A stretch of 64,000 bases of DNA from Papio anubis (taxonomy: Eukaryota > Chordata > Mammalia > Primates > Cercopithecidae): positions 111,519 to 175,518 of the forward strand of contig NW_022161713.1 in the NCBI RefSeq assembly GCF_008728515.1. Direction: 5' to 3'. A program made the position numbers and the translations under genes. Numbering within the stretch: position 1 is the stretch's first letter; every line of letters begins with the position of its first letter. Below, piece after piece: positions 45,906 to 57,255 of the stretch. The notes under the pieces were generated by a model. The model ran no database searches, was not told the origin of the DNA, and saw only the letters and a list, made by a program, of their open reading frames with translations.

Positions 45906-47659
45906 CTCAGTTCTCAGAAGAAAGGCTTTCAGAATTCCTTACCTGGTATGATGTTAGCTGTGGGTTTGTCATGTATAGTCTTTATTATGTTGAGTTATGT
46001 TCCTACTATGCCTAGTTTATTGAGAGGTTTTATCATGAAATGATGCTTTTTCTACATCCATTGAGATGATTTATTTTTGTCTTTCATTCTTTGATGTGAT
46101 GTATCACATTTATTGATTTACCTATATTGAGCTATCATGGCATTCCTGGGATAAACCCCACTTGTTCATATTGTGCTGTCTTTGTGATGTGCTGCTGGAT
46201 TTGTTAGCTGGTATTTTGTTGAGGAATTTTGTATCTATGTTCATCAGGAATATTGACCTGTAGTTTATTTTTGTTATTGTGTCCTTTTCTGGTTTTAATG
46301 TCGGTGTAATTCTGGCCTCATAGAATTCACTGGAAATAATTTTCTCCTCTTAATTTTTGGTAATAATTTGAGGTTAATTGGGATTAATTCTTCTTTATGT
46401 ATTTGGTAAAATTTGAGAGTGAAGTCATCTGGTTACGAGCTTTTCTTTCTTCACAGACTTTGTTACTGATTCAATCTCATTGCTCATTGTTGATGTGGTC
46501 AGGTTTTCTATTCTTCCTGATTCCATCCTGGAAGGTTATATGTGCCCAGGAATTTATCCATTTCATCTAGGTTTTCCAGTTTGTTAGCATCTATTTGTTC
46601 ATAATAGTCTTTGATGATCTTGTACATTTCTGTAGAATTAGTTGTAATGTCTCTTTTTTCAATTTTGACTATGTTTATTTGGATCTTTTTCTTTTATTCT
46701 TGGTTCATCAAGCCAATGGTTTATCAATTTTATCTTTTCAAAAATCCAATTTGTTTCATTGATCCTTTGTGTTTTTTAGTCTCTCTTTTGTTTAGATTTA
46801 GTCTGACCTTTATTATTTCTTTCTTTCAACTAATTTTGGATTTGCTTTCTTCTTGCTTTTCTTGTTTCTTGAGGAGCAGCACTAGATTGTTTATTTAAAA
46901 ATCTTTTTACTTTTTTGATGTAAACATTTATTGCTAAAAACTTCCCTCTTAGCACTGCTTTGACTTTATCACATATATTTTGCTGTGCTGTGTTTCTATT
47001 TTCATTTGTTTCAATAAACTTTCTGATTTCCATCTTGATTGCTTCATTGACCCAATGATCATTCAGGAGCATGATTTATAAATTTTCATGTATTTGTATA
47101 GTTTCCAATAGGTCCTCTTTGTATTGACTTCTAATTTTATTTAATTGCTGTATGAGAAGATACTTGATGTGATTTTGATTTTTAAAATTTGTTGAGACTT
47201 GCTTTGCAGCTTAACATATACTGTATCCTGGAGAATATTTCATACACTGATGAATGTATTTTCTGTAGCTGTTGAATAAAGTGGTTCTGTAAAGGTATAT
47301 TAACTTCACTTGCTCTAAAATTTAGTTTAAATTCAAAGTGTATTTGTTAATTTTCTGTCTAGATGATCTGTCTAATACTGACAGTAAGTTCCCTGCCATT
47401 ATTTTATTGGAGCTCATCTTTCCCTTTAGATCTAATAATATCCACTTTATATATCTGGATACTCTAGTATGGTTACATACATATTTAGAACTGCTATGTC
47501 CTCTTTCTGAATGATCCCTTATCATTATATAATAACCTTCTTTGTTTCTTTTTATAGCTTTTATTTTACTTAAAGTATGTTTTATCTGGTGTAAATATGA
47601 CTTCTCCTGCTCAATTTTGGTTGTTGTTGATGTGGAATATCATTTTTCATCCCTTTACT

Positions 47660-47758
47660 CTTGATATAGGTATATATACAAATATATATAATATATGTCA
47701 TATATATGTCCCATATATACATATATATGTATATGACATATGTATATGTCTTTTCAAT
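47660..47758. repeat. TATATG/CATATA low-complexity tract within L1
   Basis: Alternating TATATA/CATATA words with TGTCATATATATGTCCC and TATGACATATG inverted motifs. The tract interrupts the L1 endonuclease-side sequence between CCTTTACTCTTGATATAGG and TTTCAATTCCTTTAC. Confidence 0.7.
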
Positions 47759-48143
47759 TCCTTTACTTTCAGTCTATATATGTCAGATACAGGAAAAGTT
47801 ATCTTTTGTAGGTATTGTATAATTGTATCATTTATTTTTATCCTTTCATCCAGTTTGTGTCCTTTAATTAGGAAAATTTAATTTATTTCAGTTCAAGGTT
47901 ATCATTGACATATGAGATTTTGTTCCTGGTATATTGTTAATTGTTTACTGGATCATTGTATATCCTTTGTTTCACTTTTCTCTCCTATTATTTATTATTG
48001 TGGTTTGAGATTTTTCTATAGTGGTAACATTTAAGTCCTTTCTCTTCCTAATTTGTGTGTGTGCTCTACCACTGGGTTTTATCCTTTTGTGAATTTTTAT
48101 GATGATGGATGTCATCCATTCACTTCCAGGTGTAGAAATGGCT

Positions 48144-48679
48144 TAAGAGTTTCTTTTAGGAACAGTCTAATGATGAGGAATTACCTCAGTTTTTGCTTGT
48201 TGGGGAAAGACTTTATTTTGCCTTTATTTATGAAGGATAACTTTACTATGTATAGTATTTTTGGTGGATACTTTCTTTTTCTTTTCAGCACTTTGAATAT
48301 ATCATCTCTGTAAGAGATGAAAGCTTCTACCTATTATTTTGTTAAATAGAGTCTTTAAAATATTTTTCCTCTCCTTCTGGGTCACTGAAAATTCACATAT
48401 TTAGTCATTTTATGCTAAAGAGTTTATCATAGAGTCAGTCTAGTGGTGAGGAATTACCTCAGTTTTTGATTGCCAGGGAAAAACATTATTTTGCTTTTAT
48501 TTTGAAGGGAAAATTTTGGGGGTATAGTATTTTTGGTGGATACTTTTCTCAGCCTTTTGAATATATCATCTATGTAAGAGATGTAAGCTTCTACCTAATA
48601 TTTTGTTAAACAGATTTTTTTTTATTTTTTCCTCTCTTTCTGGGCCACTGAAAATTTACATATTTAGTCATTTTATGCT
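48144..48679. repeat. Tandem direct duplication, period about 273 bp
   Basis: Unit 1 is about 48144-48416 and unit 2 about 48417-48679. Both start AAGAGTTT and CAGTCTA(A/G)TG(A/G)TGAGG, share TATAGTATTTTTGGTGGATAC, TTGAATATATCATCT and TGTAAGAGATG(A/T)AAGCTTC, and end CATATTTAGTCATTTTATGCT. A deletion of about 10 bp distinguishes the second (TTTCTTTTTCTTTTCAGCAC against TTTTCTCAGCC). L1 consensus has the unit once. Confidence 0.85.
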
Positions 48680-49199
48680 GTCCCATATGTCATGTAGGCT
48701 TTGTTTCTTCTCTTTTTAAAAAATTGTCCGACTGGATTATTTTAAAGACCTGTCTTTAGTTCTGAAATTTTTTCTTCTGCTGTATGTAGTCTTTTCTTGG
48801 ATAAATGCATTTGTTTACTTCATTCAATGAATTCTTCAGTTCCAGGATTTTTTGATTATTTTATATTATAGCTATCTCTTTTGTACATTTCTCATTTATA
48901 TCCTGAATTGTTTTTCTGATTTCTTTGTATTAGATATCTGTGTTGTGTTGTTCCTTACTGACCTTATTTAATATCATTAGTTTTAATTCTTCTGGTATTT
49001 GATAAATTTCTTTTTCATTGGAATATGTAGCTGGAGAATTATTGTGTGTGTGTGTTTTTTTTTTTGAAAGTGTCATATGTCCTTCCTTTGTCATGTTTCT
49101 TGTGTCCTTATCTTGGTATCTGTGCACCTGATATAACAGTTGCCTCTTCCAATTTTTTGGATTTGCTTTCATAGGGAAGGACTTCATACTGAAGATGTA

Positions 49200-50716
49200 T
49201 CTGTGATTTTGGTTAGGTAGGGAATATTGGCTTTGATTCTGGGTGCATGCAGTAGTGTATTATTTGTATCATTTATTTGACTGTACACAGCCAACTCAGT
49301 GGTATCTGTGATTTCCTCAGTGACTTAGGGTGTGATTCTTAGTGAAGACTGTGGTGAAGCTTTGCTTGGGATGGGTACATCAGCTGGGTGTGTCCTCAGA
49401 CCCCATTGTGAGCAGTGATGGGGCAAATGTAGCTGTTCTTGAGCCCAAGAGCAATGTACACTGGCCTCTGTATTGGCAGGTCCAGAAGGGCCAATTCTTG
49501 GGTCTCCACTTGGTTTGCTCAGATGCTGGCAGTGGCAGCAGTGGGTCAGGTAGGTGGGTGGGTCCTTGTGGCCCTGTATAGTGCATGGATGGTGGCAGTT
49601 ATAGTGGTGGCTTAATGTTCTGGTTCCCAAGCCATCTGCACTGGTGTTGAACATGGCTGTGACAGGCTGGGCAAGCTAGTCTTCTGTCCCACAGGTTATG
49701 TACGGGGGTGGGTGCCTACTGTGGTGGCAATAGCAGGCTGGATGGGCCCATCTTCAGCTGCTGAGAGAAATGCTTATGTGCAAATGCTGGTGGATAGGGC
49801 AGGGCAATCCCAAGATTCCTGGACAGCACGCTCAGGTACTAGGGGAAGTTGGAGAAAGCCAGGTTGGGAAAACCTGTCCCCAGATTTCCCCATGGTGCAT
49901 AGAGGTTGGCTATGGTCAGATGGAGTGATCCTCAGATCCCAGCAGCATGCTTTTGTGGAGATGGCTGCATCTTCACTGTGGCCCTGCTACTGCTAAGGGC
50001 CAGGTTGCTTTCAGTGTCAGCAGCCATAGGTAGCTGGCTGGGGAGTGTGCACTTCGGCCCCAGGTGGCAGCTGCCAATGGAGCAGCCACTTTTCAATGTG
50101 CATGAAAATGCACAGCAGCCCTTCTTTCTGGGAAAATAGGGTTGCTGCCAGTGGCTCACAGTTTAGCCCAGGTGGCAGTATCCAGCAGCAGCAGTGGCTC
50201 TCAGCGGGGGATGACAATGGATTCTAAGGGTGTGGAAATACAGAGGCTGTTGGGCCCCAGGACAGGTGCATTCTGATGGTGGCTAGGTTCTCAAAATGGC
50301 ACCATTTTGTAGCTGCTTAGGATTTGAGTTTCCAGTATGAGGGACTGAGCCTGAGCTCTCTCTCTCTTTCTAAAGCAATGCCATTGCACAGTCTCCAGGC
50401 AGTTCTCTGCGTTTATCTCTGTGCCCACAAGTGTCAAGAAACATTCCCTTGGTAGGACTGGACGGGTCCATGGTGGGAATGTAGACTGCCAGGGATCTCT
50501 CACTTACCCTTTTCCTGCACTGTGGAGTCTCATGGGCTCCCAGATGATACTAGCTGAGCAGGCTACCTTGCTTCTCTGTCCTTCCTTCTTTTACATGTCT
50601 CCTGCCACTTCTCTGTTGAATCCTGATGTTCGCTCAGAGGATCTATTGAAAGCATGATTACCAGCTCACTATTTGTTACATGCCTCTACTCAGCCATCTT
50701 GAAACCCCTCTTCAAC
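49200..50716 (-). promoter_or_regulatory. L1 5'UTR (promoter region of dead L1)
   Basis: About 1.5 kb with clearly higher G+C than surroundings (GGTGGCAGTTATAGTGGTGG, GGCCCCAGGTGGCAGCTGCC). This is where an L1 internal promoter and, in some families, an antisense promoter reside. The L1 is on the minus strand, so an antisense promoter here would fire on the + strand, in the sense of the host gene. Several overlapping open stretches on both strands (49325-50227) reflect base composition, not genes. No activity is implied for so old a copy. Confidence 0.65.
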
Positions 50717-50719
50717 TGG

Positions 50720-51040
50720 TTATAATATTCCACCAAATCCATAACCCTCAGCTTTTTAACTACACCTTATATTTGGATAATCAGGTTGTTAGAATTTTTT
50801 AAGTACTATAAATAATGCTACAGTAAAAATGTTCTTGTATTTTGCCTTTTCCTCATTTCGTTTACATCTTTGTGCAAATTATCAGGAATTAATTTACTGA
50901 GTCAAAAATGATTAACATGATATACCTTTTGAAATATATTGACAAATTAATTTCTAATGTTTTCAACAGTGTTCACTGCCACCAGCTATAAATAGAGATT
51001 CACATTTTAGCACACTTTTGACAAAATAGAATGTAGGAAT
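50720..51040 (-). mobile_element. Old L1ME fragment, antisense (right of full-length L1)
   Basis: ATAATATTCCACCAAATCC, TACTATAAATAATGCTACAG, TGTGCAAATTATCAGGAATTAATTTAC and TTCACTGCCACCAGC are in the old L1 antisense order ('ataatattccatcgtatgg', 'attataaataatgctgcaatg'). Likely the other half of the fragment at 42880-43025. Confidence 0.5.
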
Positions 51041-51044
51041 TACT

Positions 51045-51365
51045 TTTTTTGATATAGTATATTATTTTTAATTTAGATGAAATACACATAAAATTTACCA
51101 TTTTGAAGTATACAACTCAGTGACATTTAGTTTATTCACAAGGTTGTGCAACCAGCACCCCAACTAGTTCCAAAATGTTGTCAATTTCCCCCTCCTTCAG
51201 CATCTGGTAACCATCCATTTACCTTCTAGCTCTGTGGATTTTCATATTCCACACATTTCATATAAATGCAATCATACAATATGTTGCCTTTTGTGTCTGG
51301 CTTCTCTCACTTAGCATAATGTTTTCAAGGTTCGTATTGTAACATATAATAGTACTTTATTCCTT
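51045..51365 (-). mobile_element. L1MB-type 3'UTR, antisense, copy 1
   Basis: AAATACACATAAAATTTACC, AGTATACAACTCAGTGACA, AGGTTGTGCAACCAGCACC, ATCATACAATATGTTGCCTTTTG and CTTAGCATAATGTTTTCAAGG are classic L1MB/L1MC antisense 3'UTR phrases. Confidence 0.82.
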
Positions 51366-51369
51366 TCTT

Positions 51370-52050
51370 ATAATTTTTTATTGTGTATATATCTATCATA
51401 CAATTTACCATTTTAACTATTCATATATGTACAAATCAGTGGCATCAGGTGCTACACTCACAATGTTGTCCTACTATCACCATCTATTTTCAGGACTTTT
51501 TCATCTTTATCCCCAAGAGAAACTCTGTACCCAATGAACAATAACTCCCTGGCTGGGCGTGGTGGCTCATGTCTATAATCCCAGCACTTTGGGAGGTAGA
51601 AGCGGGCAGATCACCTGAGGTCAGGAGTTCAAGACCAGCCTAGCCAACATGGTGAAGCTCCGTCTGTACTAAAAATACAAAAAGTTAGCCGGGTGTGTTG
51701 GCAGTCACCTGTAGTCCAAGCTACTCAGGAGGCTGAGGCTGGAGAAGCACTTGAACCCGGCAGGTGGAGGTTGCAGTGAGCTGAGATCATGCCACTGTAC
51801 TCCAACCCAGGCAACAATAGTGAAAAAAAAAAAAAAGAAAAGAAAACGATAACTCCCCATGCCCTTCCTCCAAGTCCCTGATATCTTCTATTCTTTCTTT
51901 CTCTATACATTTACCTATTCTGAGTACCTCAAGTAGGTGGAATCATACAATATGTGCATGGCCTTTTGTGTCTGGCTTCTTTCACTCAATATAATGTTTT
52001 CAAGTTTCATCCACTGTGTAGCAACTCTCCGTACTCCATCTCTTTTTTAA
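51370..52050 (-). mobile_element. L1MB-type 3'UTR, antisense, copy 2, split by Alu
   Basis: The same 3'UTR series begins a second time: CATACAATTTACCATTTTAAC, CACAATGTTGTCCTACTATC, AAACTCTGTACCCAATGAAC, then after the Alu GGAATCATACAATATGTGCATGGCC and TCTTTCACTCAATATAATG. Copy 1 and copy 2 are head-to-tail in the same orientation, about 380 bp apart by landmark. Sequence of similar age resumes at 57256 beyond the next L1. Confidence 0.8.
51541..51857 (+). mobile_element. AluS with target-site duplication, sense
   Basis: Alu body 51550-51848: GGCTGGGCGTGGTGGCTC, CAGGAGTTCAAGACCAGCC, GTTAGCCGGGTGTG, GCAGTGAGCTGAGATCATGCC and an AAAAG-containing tail. The 9-bp repeat ATAACTCCC flanks it at 51541-51549 and 51849-51857, within slightly longer homology (AACA/AACG before it). 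Confidence 0.93.
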
Positions 52051-52057
52051 ATGTTAT

Positions 52058-52101
52058 TTATTTATTTATTCATTCATCCATCCATTCATTCATTCATTCA
52101 T
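52058..52101. repeat. (TTTA)n(TTCA)n microsatellite
   Basis: ATTTATTTATTTATTCATTC followed by ATCCATCCATTCATTCATTC. It corresponds to the A-rich tail (antisense) of the L1 that follows, expanded into tetranucleotide units. Confidence 0.85.
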
Positions 52102-52435
52102 CGGTTTTGGGGGAACAGGTGGTGTTTGTTTACATGGATAAGTTCTTCAGTGGTGATTTCTCAGATTTTGGTACAGCCATCACCTCAGTAGTATACACTA
52201 CACCAAAAATGTAGCCTTTTATCCCTCACCCCTCCCACCCTTGCCCCCAAGTCTCCAGAGTTCATTATGTCCTTATTATGTTGCATCATCATAGCTTACC
52301 TCCCACTTGTAAATGAGAACATATGATCTTTGGTTTTCCATTCCTGAATTACTTCATTTAGAATAATGGTCTCCAACTCCATCTAGGTTGCTGCAAATGC
52401 CATTATTTCATTCCTTTCTATGGCTGAGTCATATT

Positions 52436-52474
52436 CCTCTCTCTCACTCTCTCTCTCTCTATATATATATATAA
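52436..52474. repeat. (TC)n(TA)n microsatellite inside L1 ORF2
   Basis: CTCTCTCTCACTCTCTCTCTC followed by TATATATATATATA. In the L1 reading frame it encodes an extra Ile-Tyr then Arg-Glu-Ser-rich string in the otherwise normal ORF2 C-terminus on the minus strand. Confidence 0.88.
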
Positions 52475-54580
52475 CTTTTTTTATCCACTCATTGGTAGAT
52501 GGGCATTTAGGATGGTTTTGTATTTTTGCAATTGCAAATTGTGCTGCTATAAATATGCATGTGCAGTGTCTTTTCCATATAATGGCTTTATTTTTCTCTG
52601 GGTAGATACCCAGTAGAGGGATTGCTGGATCAAATGGTAGTTCTACCTTTAGTTCTTTAAGGAATCTCCATACTGTTTTCAACAGTGGTTGTACTAGTTT
52701 CCATTCCCTCCAGCAGTGTAAAAGTGTTCCCTTTTCACCACATCCATGCCAACATCTATTTGTTTGTTTGTTTTTAAATTGTGGCCATTCTTGCAGGAGT
52801 CAGGTGGTACTGCAATGTGGTTTCGATTTGCATTTCCCTAATCATTACTAATGCTGAGCAATTTTTCATGTTTGTTGGCCATTTTTATATCTTCTTTTGA
52901 GAATTATCTATTCATGTACTTAGCCTGCTTTTTGATGGGGTTATTATAATGATTATGATTGTTATTATTTTGCTGATTTATTTGAGTTCCTTGTAGATTC
53001 TGGATATTAGTTCTTTGTCAAATGCATAGTTTGCAAAGGTTTTCTCCCATTCTGTGGGATGCCTGTTTACTCTGCTGATTATATCTTTTGTTGTGCAGAA
53101 GCTTTTTAATTTAATTAAATTCCATCTACAAATCTTTGTTTTTGTTGCATTTACTTTTGGGTTCTTGGTCATGAACTCTTTGCTTGTTGATGTCTAGAAG
53201 AGTTTTCTCATGTTATCTTCTAGAATGTTTATTGTTTCAGGACTTAGGACTAAGTCTTTGATAAATCTTGGGTTGACTTTTGCATAAGGTGAGAGATGAA
53301 GATCCAGTTTTATTCTTCTGCTTGTGGCTTGCCAATTATCCCAGCACCATTTGTAGAATAGGGTTTCCTTTCCCCACTTTGCGGAAGATCAATTGGCTGT
53401 AAGGATTTGGCCTTACTTCTGGGTTCTCTATTCTGTTCCATTGGTCTACATGCCTGTTTTTTATACCAATATCATGCTGTTTTGGTAATTACAGACTTGT
53501 AGTATACTTTGAAGTTGGGTAATGTGGTGCTTCCAGATTTGTTCTTTTTGTTTAGTCTTGCTTTGGCTATGTAAGCTCTTTTTTGGTTCCATATGAACTT
53601 TAGGATTGTTCTTTTCTAGTTCTGTGAAGAATGATGATGGTATTATGATGGGAATTGCATTGAATGTATAGATTGCTTTTGGCAGTTTGGTCATTTTCAT
53701 AATATTGATTCTACCCATCCATGAGCATGGGATATGTTTCCACTTGTTTGTGTCATCAATGATTTCTTTCAGCAGTGTTTTGTAGTTTTCCTTGTAGAGA
53801 TCTTTCACCACTTTTGTTAGGTTTACTCCTATGTATTTTATTTATTTATTTATTTGCAGTTGTTGCAAAAGGGTTTGAGTTCTTGATTTGATTCTCATCT
53901 TGGTCACTGCTGGTGTATAGCAGTGCTCCTGATTTGTGTACATTGATTTTGTATCCTGAAGCTTTACTCAATTTGCTTATCAGATCTAGGAGCTTTTTGA
54001 ATGAATGTTTAGTGTTTTCTAAGTATATGATCATGTCACTAGGTTTTCTAGTTTGTGTTCAAAGTAGCCTTGAATGATCTTTTGTATTTCTCTGGTATCA
54101 GTTGTAATATCTCCCATTTTGTTTCTGATTGAGCTTATTTGGATCTTCTCTCTTCTTTTTTTTCGTTAATCTTGGTAATGATCTTTTGATTTTGTTTATC
54201 TTTTTAAAGAACCAGTTTTCTGTTTCCTTTATCTTTTGTATTTTTTTGTTTCAATTTCATGTAGTTCTGCTCTGCTTTTCGTTGTTGTTGTTGTTGTTGT
54301 TTTTCTGCTACTGGATTTGGGTTCAGTTTGTTCTTGTTTCTCCAGTTAGTTGAGTTGTGAGCTTATATTGTCTACTTGTGCTATTTCAGACATTTTGATG
54401 TAGGCATTTAAGCTGTGAACTTTCCTTTAAGCACCACTTTTGCTGTATCCCACAGGTTTTTATTGGTTGTGTCATAATTATCATTCAGTTCAAGGAATTT
54501 TTACATTTCCATCTTGATTTCATTGTTGATCCAAAGAACATTCAGGAGCAGATTATTTAATTTTTGTGTATTTGTATAGT

Positions 54581-55280
54581 TTAAGAGTTCCTTTTGGAGT
54601 TAATTTCCAATTTTATTTTGCTGTGGTCTGAGAAAGTACTAGATACGATTTTAATTTTCTCAAATTTACTAAGAGTTCTTCTGTGGCCTGTCATATGGTC
54701 TGTCTTGGGGAATTTCCCGTGTGCCGATGAAAAGAATGTATATTCTGCAGCTGTTGGGTTGAATGTTCTGCAAATATCTGTTAAATCCATTTGTTCTGTG
54801 GTATAATTTAAGTCCATTGTTTCTTTGTTGACTTTCTGTCTTGATGACCTTTCTAGTGCTGTCAGTGGAGTTGACATTGAAGACCCCCACTTTTATTTTG
54901 TTGCCATCTATCTCATTTCTTAGATCTAGTAATAACTGTCTTATAAATTTGTGATCTCCAGTGTTAGGTGCATATATATTTAGGATTGTGACATTTTCTA
55001 TTAGACTAATCTTTTTATCATTATACAATGTCCCTCTTTGTCTTTTTAAAACTATTGTTGCTTTAAGGTCTGGTTTTTTTCTGAAGTAAGAATAGCTACT
55101 CCTGCTCACTTTTGCATTCCATTTCCATGGAATGTCTTTTCCACCCCTTTACCTTAAGTTTATGTGTATCCTTATCCGTTCGGTGAGTCTCTTAAAGGCA
55201 GCAGGTACTTGATTGCTGAGTTTTATCTATTCTGCCTTTCTGTATCTTTTTAGTGGAGCATTTAGGCCATTTACATTCAA
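54581..55280 (-). pseudogene. L1 ORF2 endonuclease domain remnant
   Basis: Minus-strand open blocks 54669-55109 and 54581-54877 overlap in different frames and together cover most of the AP-like endonuclease domain. Recognisable pieces are TILNIYAPNTGDHKF, the block VGVFNVNSTD where family members have GDFN, and SDHSKIKLE with the catalytic His. The active-site Asp is replaced by Val (GTC on the minus strand at about 54881). With the frameshift and the missing RT core this copy is dead. Confidence 0.78.
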
Positions 55281-56299
55281 TGTTAGTATTGAGATTTGAG
55301 GTACTGTTCTATTCACCATAGTAGTTGTTGACTTAATATCTTTTTCTTCATTGTGCTATTGATTTATAGGTCCTGTTGATTTATGCTTTAAATAGGTTCT
55401 ATTTTGGTGTATTTTGAAGTTTTGTTTCAAGACTTAAAATTCTTTTTAACAGTTCCTGTAGTGCTGGCTTGGTAGTGGTGAATTCTCTCAGCATTTGACT
55501 GAAAAAGACTTTATCTCTCCTTCATTTATGAAGCTTAGTTTCTCTGGATACAACATTCTTGGCTGGTAATTGTTTTGTTTAAGGAGGCTAAGGATAGGAC
55601 CTCAGTCCCTTCTGGCTTGCAATGTTTCTGCTGAGAAATCTACTGTTAATCTGAAATCTACTGTTTCCTTTATAGGTTACCTGATGCTTTTGTCTCACAG
55701 TCCTTAAGATTCTTTCCTTCATCTTGACTTTAGATAACCTAATGATTATGTCCCTAGGTGATGACCTTCTTGTGATGAATTTCTCAGGTGTTCTTTGACC
55801 ATCTTGTATTTGGATGTGAAGAGCTTTGGCAGGAACAGGGGAGTTATCCTTGATTATTCCCTCAAATAAGTTTTCAAAACTTTACAATTTTTCTTCCTCC
55901 TCAGGAACACCAATTATTCTTACATTTGGTTAACATAATCCCACATTTCTTGGAGGTTTTGTTCATTTTTTTTCTTGTTTCTTTGTCTTTGTCAGATTGA
56001 GTTAATTTGAAAGCCTTGTCTCTGAGTTCTGACGTTCATTCTTCTACTTGTTCAATTCAGTTGTAAAAACTTTCCAGTGTATTTTGCATTTCTCTAAGTG
56101 TGTCTTTTATTTCCAGAAGTTGTGCTTGCCTTTTGTTTGTGAAGTCTATTTATCTGGAGACTTTTGTATCCATATTCTTTTTTTTAATTTATTTAAGTTA
56201 CTTTTCACCTATCTCTGGTGCCCCCTTGAGTAGCTTAATAATAATAACCAAACTTCTGAGTTCTTTATCTGGTAATTTAGAGATTTATTCTTGGTTTGG

Positions 56300-57255
56300 A
56301 TCCATTACTGGAGAGCTAGCTTGATATTTCCTGGGTGTTATAGAACCATGTTTATTCATATTACCAGAATTACTTTTCTGATTCCTTCTAATTTGGGTAG
56401 ACTGTTGCAGTGGACATATCTGCAGCTCAAGGGCTGCTGTTCAGATTATTTTGTCCCATGGGGTGATCCCTTGATATGGTGCTCTCCCCCTAGGAATGGG
56501 GCTTCCTGAAAGCCAGACTCGAGTGATTGTTATTGCCCTTCTAAGATTTTCCACCAAGTAGGGCTACTGGGCTCTGGGCTCGTGCTGTGGAATGTTTGCA
56601 AAGAGTCCTGTGATGTGATCCATCTTCATGTCTCCCAGCCATGGATACCAGCACCTGCTTCAGTGGAGGTGGCATGGGAGTTAAGTGGACTCTGTGGGAG
56701 TCCTTGGTTGTAGTTTTGTTTAGTGTGCTGGTTGTCTTGAATGCTGGTTATGCTAACAGTGAAGTTGTCACTTGAGCAGACTCAGGACCTCTGATTAGCC
56801 AGGGTATTGCTGGCGGTGGAATTAACTGTTGTCTTCTCCTTCTTTGGAGCAAGATTGTTCTATTATGAGTGGCTGTAACGGCTCGAGTTGGTTGGCCCCC
56901 AGCCAGGAGGTGGCACTTTCAAGAGAGCACCAGTTCCAGTAATAGAAGGGGGATATAATCTTGCCCTAAGTTGGTCAGGATAAATACTTCGGTTTCTCGG
57001 GCAATGGGAGGGGCCATAGAGCTCCCAAGAGCTTATGTCCTTTGTCTTCAGAGTTTTCCAGCTGTCTTGCAGCGTTTGCAATGGGCAGCCGCTTCTTTCG
57101 AAGGGTCTGTGAATGTTTTCGCTTTTTCTGCTATGATCTTACGGTGGTTCTTGGAGCAAAAGTTCACAAAATGAATCTCCACACACTCTTCTGTCCACCC
57201 AAGTGGGAGCTGCATGTTAGTCCTCTCTCCTATTGGCCATTTTCTTCTCAAGTCT
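56300..57255 (-). promoter_or_regulatory. L1PB 5'UTR (promoter region of dead L1)
   Basis: G+C-richer block with CAGCTCAAGGGCTGCTGTTC, GGGCTCTGGGCTCGTGCTG, CCAGCCAGGAGGTGGCAC and a few retained CpG (for example CTCGAG at 56881). It is the second L1 5'UTR antisense to the host gene within 8 kb. Open stretches on either strand here (56863-57257) follow composition and are not genes. Confidence 0.65.

Larger units (their letters stand above)
43026..50716 (-). mobile_element. Near full-length antisense L1 (L1PB/L1MA) with MST and Alu inserts
   Basis: A LINE covering 3'UTR to 5'UTR in antisense. 3'UTR from 43026 (GGGGTACATGTGATATTTTG), ORF2 about 43870-48100, ORF1 about 48100-49200, and a less AT-rich 5'UTR about 49200-50716 ending CAGCCATCTTGAAACCCC, the complement of an L1 5' start. 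Two later insertions interrupt it: an MST LTR (43355-43733) and an Alu (45637-45905). Removing them leaves about 7.0 kb. All ORFs are broken. A 273-bp tandem duplication lies in the ORF1-side region (48144-48679). Confidence 0.88.
52102..57255 (-). mobile_element. Antisense L1PB with 5'UTR and internal ORF2 deletion
   Basis: 3'UTR from 52102 (TTTTGGTACAGCCATCACC, GTAGCCTTTTATCCCTCACC); ORF2 about 52400-55300; ORF1 about 55430-56250; 5'UTR about 56300-57255, ending TATTGGCCATTTTCTTCTC, the complement of an L1PB 5' start. ORF2 spans about 2.9 kb instead of 3.8: at about 54040, GATCATGTCAC jumps straight to TAGGTTTTCTAGTTTGTG, removing the reverse transcriptase palm. It lies inside an older L1M, whose sequence seems to resume after 57256. 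Confidence 0.88.

Noticed and set aside
49325..50660. Cluster of overlapping open frames on both strands in a GC-richer block resembling a CpG-island gene.
   Set aside because: The block is continuous with antisense ORF1/ORF2 of an L1 and ends at the L1 5' terminus, so it is the L1 5'UTR; CpG is depleted.
53461..55109. Minus-strand frames of 116 and 146 codons.
   Set aside because: They are L1 ORF2 remnants (RT-distal region and endonuclease domain) of the L1PB copy, not a host gene.
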